Assembly (NCBI GenBank): GCA_934457235.1
Contig: CAKSHT010000082.1
Span: 1 to 10,287 of the forward strand
Length of the DNA: 10,287 nt
Source: an uncultured Oscillospiraceae bacterium
GTDB taxonomy: Bacteria; Bacillota; Clostridia; Oscillospirales; Ruminococcaceae
Direction: 5' to 3'
Position numbers and translations under genes: made by a program. The notes beneath the pieces were generated by a model that saw nothing but the letters and a program-made list of their open reading frames with translations, was not told where the DNA came from and made no database searches. Positions 1-5,760 of the stretch are shown here, piece after piece. The number at the start of each line of letters is the position of its first letter. Position 1 is the stretch's first letter.

Positions 1-782
1 ATATACCACTGTTCGTGCACGGGCACGAGGATTTCTATGAACTTGTGACGGTGCTTGACGGAAGCGCCGAGCATATAGTGGACGGCGAACGCAGCGTAAT
101 CAGCAAGGGCGACGTATTCGTGATAGGGAACGGAATTTCCCACGGATTCGACGCGCCAAAGGATCTGCGTATCTGCAACATCATGTACCGTCCGGAAATG
201 CTGTTCCCCGGGGACTCGGATATCCGCCAGCTTCCTGGATTCCACGCGCTGTTCCTGCTGGAGCCTTACCTCAGCAGCACGCAGCACTTCCAGAGCCGGC
301 TGCGGCTTTCACCCGCCGACCTGTCAAAAGTCCTGCCGCTGATAAACGCCGCGGAAACGGAATATACCTCAGACCAGCCTGGGCGCAAAACTATGGTGCT
401 TTCGCTTGTCCGGCAGCTTGCCGTACTGCTCTCCCGGCTGTACGACTGCCCTGCGAAATCCCGCGAGATATCCGGAATAGCCGACGCTGCCGCGTTCATG
501 GAAACAAGCTTTGCCGACAAAATCGCGATATCCGACGTCATTGAGCGCTCTCACTACTCACAGCGCCACTTTATCCGGCTGTTCTCCGCGGCTTACGGTA
601 TGACGCCGCAGCGCTATCTGCTGGACGTGCGTATCCGCCACGCCTCCGCAATGCTGCGGGAAAGCGTGCTTCCTGTGACGGAGATCGCTCTGCGCTGCGG
701 ATTCGACGACTCGAATTATTTCAGCAGGATATTCCGCAAGTACACCGGGCGCTCGCCAAGCGAATTCCGCATATTGCCCTAG
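1..782 (+). CDS. AraC-family transcriptional regulator, RhaS-like, 5' partial
   Basis: DNA-binding regulator of the AraC/XylS family with an N-terminal cupin sensor and a C-terminal double helix-turn-helix. The frame is open to the left edge (first whole codon at base 3) and enters with I-P-L-F-V-H-G-H, the usual start of the cupin strand, so the GTG at 15 is probably internal and roughly 20 N-terminal residues are missing. The cupin carries FYELVTVLDG and an IVDGE segment. The last 100 residues hold both helix-turn-helices, with SQRHFIRLF, the linker TPQRYLLDVRI and the family signature GFDDSNYFSRIFRKYTG, ending SPSEFR. Overall layout, including the short leucine-rich linker, resembles E. 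coli RhaS, so a sugar ligand is possible but not shown. Its targets probably lie to the left, outside the window; the AT-rich gene to the right has its own promoter. Confidence 0.9.
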   Translation, partial: IPLFVHGHEDFYELVTVLDGSAEHIVDGERSVISKGDVFVIGNGISHGFDAPKDLRICNIMYRPEMLFPGDSDIRQLPGFHALFLLEPYLSSTQHFQSRLRLSPADLSKVLPLINAAETEYTSDQPGRKTMVLSLVRQLAVLLSRLYDCPAKSREISGIADAAAFMETSFADKIAISDVIERSHYSQRHFIRLFSAAYGMTPQRYLLDVRIRHASAMLRESVLPVTEIALRCGFDDSNYFSRIFRKYTGRSPSEFRILP

Positions 783-866
783 TCAAATCACGCTTTTTAA
801 AATTTTGGCATTAAGAGCTTGTTAAAATAACCAAATTTATTTATTCATTTTTGTGCGCATAATATA

Positions 867-895
867 TTGACATTCTATTCCAACAATGTTATAAT
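867..895 (+). promoter_or_regulatory. Consensus sigma-A promoter with extended -10
   Basis: A perfect -35 TTGACA (867-872), a 17-base spacer and a perfect -10 TATAAT (890-895) preceded by TGT, an extended -10 element. Transcription should begin near base 902, about 72 bases before the ATG at 974. The upstream 60 bases are rich in A and T runs and could act as an UP element. No operator-like palindrome overlaps the core elements. It serves the secreted protein gene and the membrane protein gene joined to it. Confidence 0.88.
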
Positions 896-903
896 ACAAA
901 TAA

Positions 904-930
904 GCAAAAACATCTAAAATGTGTTTTTGC
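904..930 (+). repeat. Inverted repeat at the 5' end of the predicted mRNA
   Basis: A perfect 9-base inverted repeat, GCAAAAACA (904-912) and TGTTTTTGC (922-930), with a 9-base loop. It starts at or within two bases of the predicted transcription start, so the mRNA would begin in a hairpin, an arrangement known to protect messages from 5'-end decay. It could instead be an operator for a DNA-binding protein. It is followed by ATTTTAAC rather than a clean U-tract, so it is unlikely to be a terminator. Confidence 0.6.
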
Positions 931-973
931 ATTTTAACTATTGGTTTAATAATTTGAATGGAGGTCTTTTACA

Positions 974-1453
974 ATGAAATTGGTAAAAAAAGTTGTTGGT
1001 ATGTCATTAGCTTTGGCACTATGTAGTATTAATATTTCTGCATTCGCACAATCCCCAAATGAGAATTTTAATAACGAAAATAGTGTCACATTCCTGCAAG
1101 GTGATACATCAGACCATCAAGCAAGAATGGCTGATTACTTTACAATAGATTTAACCGATAATAACTGGAAAGAGGTTGGCATCGACAACAACCTATTGAA
1201 TGCAACTGCTAGAGTAAAGGTTGCACTTTTTTCAGATAATATCACTTCAGTTGATGTAAAATTGGAAGACAAACGTGGAACCCAAACCGTTATTTCAACG
1301 GGGTTAAAAGAGGGAGAATGGTCTAAACCTATTAATGTACAATTCCTAATGGGATATAGATTAAAAATTAAAGCAAACAGTAGTAAAAAATTATCCCAAA
1401 CAAATGTAGGAACAGTTACAGTTTATTGGTCTGATCAGGGGGATTGGTCATAA
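974..1453 (+). CDS. Small secreted protein of unknown function
   Basis: A 159-residue protein with a clear Sec signal peptide: KLVKK start, hydrophobic core at about residues 7-22 and an AFA cleavage site at 23-25, leaving a mature chain of 134 residues. The mature part has no cysteine, is polar and Asn/Asp rich, and alternates short hydrophobic strands (TARVKVALF, VDVKLED, VGTVTVYWS), which suggests a beta-sandwich. I do not recognise the family. The ATG has GGAGG (960-964) nine bases upstream. The stop overlaps the next start as TAATG, so the two are probably translated together. The gene is visibly richer in A and T than the flanking genes and uses A/T-ending codons, which hints at acquisition from elsewhere. 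No lipobox, sortase motif or membrane anchor is seen, so the product is probably released or held by a partner. Confidence 0.85.
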   Translation: MKLVKKVVGMSLALALCSINISAFAQSPNENFNNENSVTFLQGDTSDHQARMADYFTIDLTDNNWKEVGIDNNLLNATARVKVALFSDNITSVDVKLEDKRGTQTVISTGLKEGEWSKPINVQFLMGYRLKIKANSSKKLSQTNVGTVTVYWSDQGDWS

Positions 1454-1845
1454 TGTTATTAAACCATAAAAAGGGCGTTAAAGCCGCATTGATTTCCTTA
1501 GGTTCTGTCGCGGCTGCTGTCGGCTTATTCTTCGGCGGGTATTACTTCTACAACTACAAGATACTCCTTGCCTCCACCGTGCTGATGGGACACGAGCTGC
1601 CGGACGGCTCCTGCGAGAAATTAACGGACAAGGACTACGAGGTTGCAAGCTATATCCTTGACAAAGCCGATATCAGGTACACTGTTGGCAGGGAAGGAAC
1701 TGAGATACTGGTGAGCGAATCCGACGCGAAGGACGTTTCCCTCATGTTCGACATGTGCAGCTATGACTGGGACGGTGAGCTTATCAGCCGTGGCGATGTT
1801 CTTATAACCAAATACGACCCATCGTTCCTCTACGAAATCCACTAA
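1453..1845 (+). CDS. Small membrane-anchored protein, possible FliF/SctJ-like ring-building domain
   Basis: A 130-residue protein with a short Lys-rich N-terminus and one membrane helix at about residues 11-33, so the remaining 95 residues should face outside. I chose the ATG at 1453, which forms TAATG with the preceding stop and has an AGGGGGA ribosome site about ten bases upstream; an in-frame TTG at 1444 is less likely. Residues 57-101 read as helix-strand-helix: a segment ending ILDKADIRYTV, then GTEILV, then a second helix. This is the pattern of the first ring-building motif in FliF/SctJ proteins (helix, 'IPY', 'G-T-x-I-L-V-P', 'V-x-x-x-R-L'). The Pro is Ser here and the resemblance is from memory, so it is a hypothesis. 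Cys54 and Cys102 could form a disulfide. After its first 40 bases the gene has ordinary local base composition, unlike its partner. Confidence 0.82.
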   Translation: MLLNHKKGVKAALISLGSVAAAVGLFFGGYYFYNYKILLASTVLMGHELPDGSCEKLTDKDYEVASYILDKADIRYTVGREGTEILVSESDAKDVSLMFDMCSYDWDGELISRGDVLITKYDPSFLYEIH

Positions 1846-1848
1846 TAA

Positions 1849-1882
1849 AAATGACCTCCGGGAATCACTCCGGGGGTCATTT
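1849..1882. terminator. Bidirectional intrinsic terminator
   Basis: A 13-base-pair stem with one G-U pair (arms 1849-1861 and 1870-1882, core CCTCCGG/CCGGGGG) and an 8-base loop lies between two convergent genes, three bases after the + strand stop and four bases past the hisC stop. Read on the - strand the stem ends in TTTTTATTA, a good U-tract; read on the + strand it ends in ATTTCTGTTTAT, a weaker one. It can therefore stop both hisC and the membrane protein gene. Confidence 0.88.
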
Positions 1883-1886
1883 CTGT

Positions 1887-2939
1887 TTATACGATGTACT
1901 CTTTCAGTGCCGCGATAAGCGCGTCTATTTCCTCGTCAGTGCCGATGGTTATGCGCAAGCGGTTGTCAATGCGCTTCTTGGAGAAGTAGCGGACGTAGAT
2001 ATCCTTTGTCTTGAGGTACTCCTGGATATCCTTGGCGCGGTATTTCGGGTGCTCTGCAAACAGGAAATTCGTGCTGCTGTCAGCTACGTCAAATCCCATT
2101 CCGCGCAGGACGTTCGTCAGACGCTCGCGTGTAGCCACTACCTTTGCAACGGTCGCCCGGAAATACTCCTCGTCCTCGACGGAAGCAACTCCCGCAGCTA
2201 TCGCAACGCTGTCAAGCGGGTAGGAATTGTAGCTGTCCTTCGCCGCGAAGAGCGCTGAAATTATCTCCGCATTTCCGAGCGCGTAACCTATGCGCATGCC
2301 AGCCATGGAGCGCGATTTTGAGAAAGTCTGGACAACCACAAGGTTCTCATACTCTTTCAGCAGCGGTACGGAGGAAGTACCGCCGAAATCAACGTACGCC
2401 TCGTCGGATATAACCACGCTGTCAGGATTTGCATCCAGTATCTCGCGCATAAAATCCAGTCTCCTGCCAATGCTTGTGGGCGCATTCGGATTTGCAATAA
2501 CTACGCCGCCGTTCGGTCGCTTGTAGTCCGCTGCATTTATGTTGTAATTCCCATCAACCGGGATAGTTTCAAACGGGATCCTCAGCATATCGCACCACAC
2601 GGGATAGAACGAGTACGTGATATCCGGGTAGATCACCGGCTTATCTGAATTGAAGAACGCCCGGAAGCACAGCGCCAGCACGTCGTCTGAGCCGTTTCCG
2701 AGGAACACGTTCTCGCGTTTCAGTCCGAATCGCTTCGCGATTGCGTCCGCGAGTGGCTTTGCATTGGCGTCCGGATATTTTTTGAGGGACCCGCCCCGGA
2801 ACTGCTCTATCGCACGAAGAACCCCCGGCGCCGGCGGGTACGGATTTTCGTTCGCATTCAGCTTGATGAAATCGGTCTTGTCTGGCTGCTCTCCCGCAAC
2901 GTACGGCTCTATCTTTATCAGGTTGTCTTTCCAGCTCAT
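1887..2939 (-). CDS. hisC: Histidinol-phosphate aminotransferase
   Basis: Pyridoxal-phosphate enzyme that converts imidazole acetol phosphate and glutamate to histidinol phosphate and 2-oxoglutarate in histidine synthesis; cytosolic, fold-type I. At 350 residues it is full length. Visible features: LNANENP near the N-terminus (28-34), the cofactor-phosphate loop GNGSDD (81-86), NPNAPT (150-155), DEAY (179-182), TFSKSRSMAGMRIGY with the Schiff-base lysine at 208, and the substrate-binding RLRITIG near 327-333. The ATG has AAGGAG six bases upstream. No other his genes are nearby. A strong terminator hairpin lies immediately upstream with almost no room for a promoter after it, so expression may depend on read-through from the CD1247-type gene. 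Some family members also act on aromatic keto acids, which cannot be settled from sequence. Confidence 0.96.
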   Translation of the reverse strand: MSWKDNLIKIEPYVAGEQPDKTDFIKLNANENPYPPAPGVLRAIEQFRGGSLKKYPDANAKPLADAIAKRFGLKRENVFLGNGSDDVLALCFRAFFNSDKPVIYPDITYSFYPVWCDMLRIPFETIPVDGNYNINAADYKRPNGGVVIANPNAPTSIGRRLDFMREILDANPDSVVISDEAYVDFGGTSSVPLLKEYENLVVVQTFSKSRSMAGMRIGYALGNAEIISALFAAKDSYNSYPLDSVAIAAGVASVEDEEYFRATVAKVVATRERLTNVLRGMGFDVADSSTNFLFAEHPKYRAKDIQEYLKTKDIYVRYFSKKRIDNRLRITIGTDEEIDALIAALKEYIV

Positions 2940-2950
2940 ATTGTCTCCTT

Positions 2951-2989
2951 AAAATAAAATCAGGCGAAAACCCTGAGGTCTCCGCCTGA
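2951..2989 (-). terminator. Intrinsic terminator between the CD1247-type gene and hisC
   Basis: Read on the - strand, TCAGGCG (2983-2989) pairs with CGCCTGA (2960-2966). The inner bases extend this to a continuous stem of about 13 pairs, including two G-U pairs, with a TCAG tetraloop. It is followed directly by TTTTATTTT (2951-2959). It starts 18 bases after the stop of the zinc-ribbon gene, and its U-tract runs straight into the AAGGAG ribosome site of hisC. Confidence 0.88.
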
Positions 2990-3007
2990 AATTCAGTCAG
3001 TTATAGA

Positions 3008-3418
3008 TCACTCAGCGTCGTCATCTTCAAGAGAGAACTCAAGATGGGCGCCGCAATTCGGGCAGTCAAGCTGTTCGCTTGCAGCCTGGTCGTAGTCGAA
3101 ACGGATTGTGTTGCCGCACTTTGGGCAGGTGGTCTCGTACATCTCGTCCAACTCCTCGTCGAAGTCGTCGTCATCGTACTCGTCCTCATCGTCCTCAACG
3201 CCGTAAACCTCATCCTCCAGGTCAGTTACGCTTTCCTCAAGGTCGGTCATAACGTCAGCAACGTCGTCCAGCTCCTCGTCTACCTCTGCAAGATTTTCTG
3301 CAATATCGCCGAGAACATCAACGATAGCTGCAAGAACCTTGCCCTCCTTGGTGGAGTCGTCAAGCTGAAGTCCCTCAGCGAGACCCTTGATATAGGATAC
3401 CTTTTCACCGATAGTCAT
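3008..3418 (-). CDS. CD1247 N-terminal domain-containing zinc-ribbon protein
   Basis: A 136-residue acidic protein of a family common in Clostridia and named after C. difficile CD1247; its biochemical role is unknown. The N-terminal part (MTIGEKVSYIKGLAEGL, then DDSTKEGK) is the family signature. Residues 28-72 form a long acidic helix likely to be a coiled coil (VLGDIAENLAEVDEELDD). A very acidic linker (75-92) leads to a zinc ribbon with Cys98, Cys101, Cys119 and Cys122 (CPKCG, CPNCG). I chose the ATG at 3418 because AAAGG lies nine bases upstream; the ATG at 3427 would sit directly against that ribosome site. It follows efp by 80 bases with no clear terminator between them, so it is probably cotranscribed with efp. 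A strong terminator follows it. Confidence 0.9.
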   Translation of the reverse strand: MTIGEKVSYIKGLAEGLQLDDSTKEGKVLAAIVDVLGDIAENLAEVDEELDDVADVMTDLEESVTDLEDEVYGVEDDEDEYDDDDFDEELDEMYETTCPKCGNTIRFDYDQAASEQLDCPNCGAHLEFSLEDDDAE

Positions 3419-3498
3419 ATTGATCATCCTTTCATGTCATGGGCGGAAGCAGAACCACGCCCCTTAACTCCAAAGAATATATGCTACAGAAGCGGAAA

Positions 3499-4059
3499 TT
3501 ACTTTACACGCTCCATGTATTCGCCAGTTCTGGTGTCGATACGAATGAACTCGCCTTCGTTGTTGAACAGCGGAACGCGGATCTCAGCTCCGGTCTCCAG
3601 TGTAGCGGGCTTGGTAGCGTTGGTAGCTGTGTTGCCTGCAAAGCCGGGGTCGGTCTGTGTGATCTGAAGCTCTACGAAGTTCGGAGGCTCTACGCCGAAT
3701 ACCTTGCCCTTGTAGGACAGTACCTTACATACCATGTTCTCCTTAACGAACTTGAAGTTGTCGCCAACATCGGAAGCGTTTACGGGAACGTCCTCGTAGG
3801 TCTCGGAATCCATGAAATGATAGAGCTCACCGTCAGAGTAGGTGTATTCCATGTCCTTTCTCTCAACGTAAGCGGTGGGAAACTTAGCGGTAGGGTTGTA
3901 GGTCTTTTCTACAACGGAGCCGGTAATAACGTTTCTCACCTTTGTTCTTACGAATGCTGCGCCCTTACCCGGCTTAACGTGCTGGAACTCGATGATCTGC
4001 ATTACATTGCCGTCTTCCTCAAATGTCATGCCATTTCTGAAATCTCCTGCTGTGATCAT
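3499..4059 (-). CDS. efp: Translation elongation factor P
   Basis: EF-P binds between the ribosomal P and E sites and rescues ribosomes stalled at proline runs. At 186 residues it matches the family length, with three beta-barrel domains. Domain I carries the tip loop [12 protein letters not shown], where Lys32 is the position modified in Bacillus-type EF-P. The C-terminal domain has the EF-P signature region ([17 protein letters not shown], then RIDTRTGEY). The start at 4059 ([10 protein letters not shown]) is chosen over an in-frame start at 4101 because GGAGG (4069-4073) lies nine bases upstream and the family begins here. No modification enzyme gene is seen in the window. It has its own promoter (4176-4204) and a leader of about 110 bases. 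Its upstream neighbours, an M24 peptidase and aroQ, match Bacillus subtilis yqhT and yqhS. Confidence 0.97.
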   Translation of the reverse strand: MITAGDFRNGMTFEEDGNVMQIIEFQHVKPGKGAAFVRTKVRNVITGSVVEKTYNPTAKFPTAYVERKDMEYTYSDGELYHFMDSETYEDVPVNASDVGDNFKFVKENMVCKVLSYKGKVFGVEPPNFVELQITQTDPGFAGNTATNATKPATLETGAEIRVPLFNNEGEFIRIDTRTGEYMERVK

Positions 4060-4169
4060 AGTAGGGAACCTCCAATTGATTTTTAGTGTTATGCGGCGCA
4101 CCAGAAAATCCGCGCCGGTTTATCCGGAGGAGCCCGATTTCATGGAGATCCTGCCGTATAAATTCTATC
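4060..4169 (-). promoter_or_regulatory. Structured 5' leader of efp
   Basis: The predicted untranslated leader of efp. On the - strand it contains CCTCC (4126-4130), complementary to the efp ribosome site GGAGG (4069-4073), and two further G-U pairs could extend that helix. Between them lies a hairpin, CGGCGC (4112-4117) with GCGCCG (4094-4099). A competing small hairpin pairs the two CCGG blocks at 4115-4118 and 4124-4127. The leader could therefore hide or expose the ribosome site. Regulation is inferred only; no known riboswitch class is recognised. Confidence 0.4.
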
Positions 4170-4175
4170 TCTCTT

Positions 4176-4204
4176 ATTTTACCCTATTTCACTTGATTTT
4201 TCAA
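4176..4204 (-). promoter_or_regulatory. Predicted sigma-A promoter of efp
   Basis: On the - strand, -35 TTGAAA (4204 to 4199), a 17-base spacer and -10 TAAAAT (4181 to 4176), each one base from consensus. Transcription should start near 4169. It lies between the stop of the M24 peptidase gene (4232) and efp. I see no convincing intrinsic terminator for the upstream operon in this gap, so efp may also receive read-through. Confidence 0.72.
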
Positions 4205-4231
4205 GCCCTTTTTAAGAAAAAACTGAAAAAT

Positions 4232-5302
4232 TTATATGTGAATAAGGTTTTTTGATGATTTGGTGAGCACATCGCAGCCATTTTCTGTAACCACTACCAT
4301 ATCTTCTATGCGCACACCGAACTTTCCGGAAATGTACGCACCGGGTTCAACGGTAACTATCATACCGGGTCTGAGCATCGAACGGCTGCGCTGAGAAAGC
4401 GTCGGCTGCTCGTGTATCTCCAGACCTACGCCATGACCCAGGCCATGCCCGAAATACTTGTCATATCCTCCCCAGGCTGCGAGGGTAGCCCTTGCAACGC
4501 TGTCAACGACCTTGCCGTTGATGCCGGGCTTGACTGCCTTTATACCGTCCTGGTTAGCGTAATATACTGCGTTGTAGAGCTTCTCCATCTCCTGGGACAC
4601 CTGACCTACCGCCAGCGTTCTTGTCATGTCGCTGTGGTAGCTGTCCACGACTGCGCCGAAATCCAGCGTCAGGAAGTCGCCCTCCTGGAGCTTCCTGTCT
4701 GTCGGGACGGCATGCGGTGACGCGGAATTAACGCCGGAAGCCGCAATAGTTTCAAACGACAGATCATCGGCGCCGCAGTCCATCATGTAATAATTCAGCA
4801 GGGCTGCGACCTGCTTTTCAGTCATGTCGCGGCTGATGTTGTCAACCAGGCGCTCAAACGCCTTTTCAGCGATGCGCTGAGCCTTTACGATAAGTCCGAC
4901 CTCTTCGGCCGTCTTGATTATGCGCATGTCCCAGACGAACTGCGACAGCTCCGGGGACGCGTCAAGGTCAACGAAGTGCAGCTTGTCGCGGTAATCAGCG
5001 TATTCCGTAAGCGTCATGTAGTCGCTCTCCAGCATGAGGCGTCGTATGTTGTGCTTTAAAAGAAGCTCCGTCAGCTGTGAGCGCATGTCCTCCAGAAGCA
5101 TAACACGACAGTCAGTCACGCGCTGCTTCGCCTTGTCAAAGTAACGCGAATCTATGATAAGGTAGCTCTGCTCTTTAGTCACCAGGATAACTCCCGCGGA
5201 GGATTTGAAGCCACAGAAATACCGTCTGCTTACGTCGGACGTGATCAGCGCGCCGCACTCGTTTCCGGAAAGCTTCTGCTGTAGTCTTTCAATATTAGTC
5301 AT
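4232..5302 (-). CDS. Aminopeptidase P family protein (M24 Xaa-Pro peptidase), YqhT-like
   Basis: Cytosolic metallopeptidase expected to remove an N-terminal residue preceding proline. At 356 residues it has the short aminopeptidase-P layout: an N-terminal creatinase-like domain (about 1-125, with [11 protein letters not shown] and IDSRYF) and a C-terminal pita-bread domain. The two-metal site is complete: Asp214 and Asp225 (LDFG, SDMTRT), His290 in [10 protein letters not shown], Glu319 in VEPGAY and Glu333 in RIEDM. His197 (SPHAVP) and His297 (IHE) are the expected substrate and catalytic histidines. I start it at 5302, with ATG inside the end of aroQ (8-base overlap) and GGGTGG about six bases upstream; an extension to 5347 would run deep into aroQ without support. 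The order aroQ, this gene, efp equals B. subtilis yqhS-yqhT-efp. Confidence 0.93.
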   Translation of the reverse strand: MTNIERLQQKLSGNECGALITSDVSRRYFCGFKSSAGVILVTKEQSYLIIDSRYFDKAKQRVTDCRVMLLEDMRSQLTELLLKHNIRRLMLESDYMTLTEYADYRDKLHFVDLDASPELSQFVWDMRIIKTAEEVGLIVKAQRIAEKAFERLVDNISRDMTEKQVAALLNYYMMDCGADDLSFETIAASGVNSASPHAVPTDRKLQEGDFLTLDFGAVVDSYHSDMTRTLAVGQVSQEMEKLYNAVYYANQDGIKAVKPGINGKVVDSVARATLAAWGGYDKYFGHGLGHGVGLEIHEQPTLSQRSRSMLRPGMIVTVEPGAYISGKFGVRIEDMVVVTENGCDVLTKSSKNLIHI

Positions 5303-5741
5303 GGCAGCCACCCAGAATATTCTCCAGCGCATGCAGCGCCAGTACATAGCTATAGCTTCCGAAACCAGCTATGGTGCCCCTGCATACCGGCGCGATAACG
5401 GAATTCTTGCGGAACTCATCGCGGCTGTTTACATTAGAAAGGTGCACTTCGATGACCGGAATGCGAATAGCTGCAATGGCGTCGCGGATAGCGTAGCTGT
5501 AGTGAGTGTACGCGCCTGCATTGAGGATAACTCCCGCGCAGTCCAGGCGTGATTCGTGCAGTCTGTCGATTAGTCCGCCCTCGGAATTGCTCTGGAAGAA
5601 CACCGGCTCAAAGCCCATGCCGCGCGCCTTTTCGTCCAGCATATCGTTGATGGTGTTGAGCGTTTCGTTGCCATAGATGTTCGGCTCACGCTCACCCAGA
5701 AGATTGAGATTGGGACCGTTCATTATCAGAATCTTTTTCAT
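5295..5741 (-). CDS. aroQ: Type II 3-dehydroquinate dehydratase
   Basis: Third enzyme of the shikimate pathway: dehydrates 3-dehydroquinate to 3-dehydroshikimate; a dodecameric flavodoxin-like protein in the cytosol. The 148 residues match the family. The N-terminal signature NGPNLNLLGEREPNIYG contains Arg18 and the catalytic Tyr23 on the flexible lid. Asn74 lies in ILNAGAYTHYS, His100 in EVHLSN, and the RDEFR segment follows. The start has GGGAGG seven bases upstream. It follows an unrecognised gene by 19 bases and overlaps the M24 peptidase start by 8 bases, so it belongs to the yqeG-to-peptidase operon. No other shikimate genes are visible. Confidence 0.97.
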   Translation of the reverse strand: MKKILIMNGPNLNLLGEREPNIYGNETLNTINDMLDEKARGMGFEPVFFQSNSEGGLIDRLHESRLDCAGVILNAGAYTHYSYAIRDAIAAIRIPVIEVHLSNVNSRDEFRKNSVIAPVCRGTIAGFGSYSYVLALHALENILGGCHD

Positions 5742-5760
5742 ATGCTTACCTCCCGTTTTA

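Noticed and set aside
2940..3010. T-box or histidine leader-peptide attenuator before hisC
   Set aside because: No T-box antiterminator sequence, no short leader peptide with histidine codons and too little space; only a plain terminator hairpin is visible.
3437..3470. Terminator between efp and the CD1247-type gene
   Set aside because: GGGCG/CGCCC can form a short bulged stem, but no U-tract follows on the - strand.
3044..3667. + strand open frame opposite the zinc-ribbon gene
   Set aside because: Its hydrophobic valine-rich product comes from reading the acidic Asp/Glu codons in reverse; no independent support.
3439..4086. Long + strand open frame opposite efp
   Set aside because: Fully antisense to efp, whose signature residues are clear; no ribosome site and no recognisable product.
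4190..4231. Intrinsic terminator after the M24 peptidase gene
   Set aside because: Only a 5-pair A/T-rich stem (CTTGA/TCAAG) without a proper U-tract on the - strand; the same bases are better explained as the efp -35 region.
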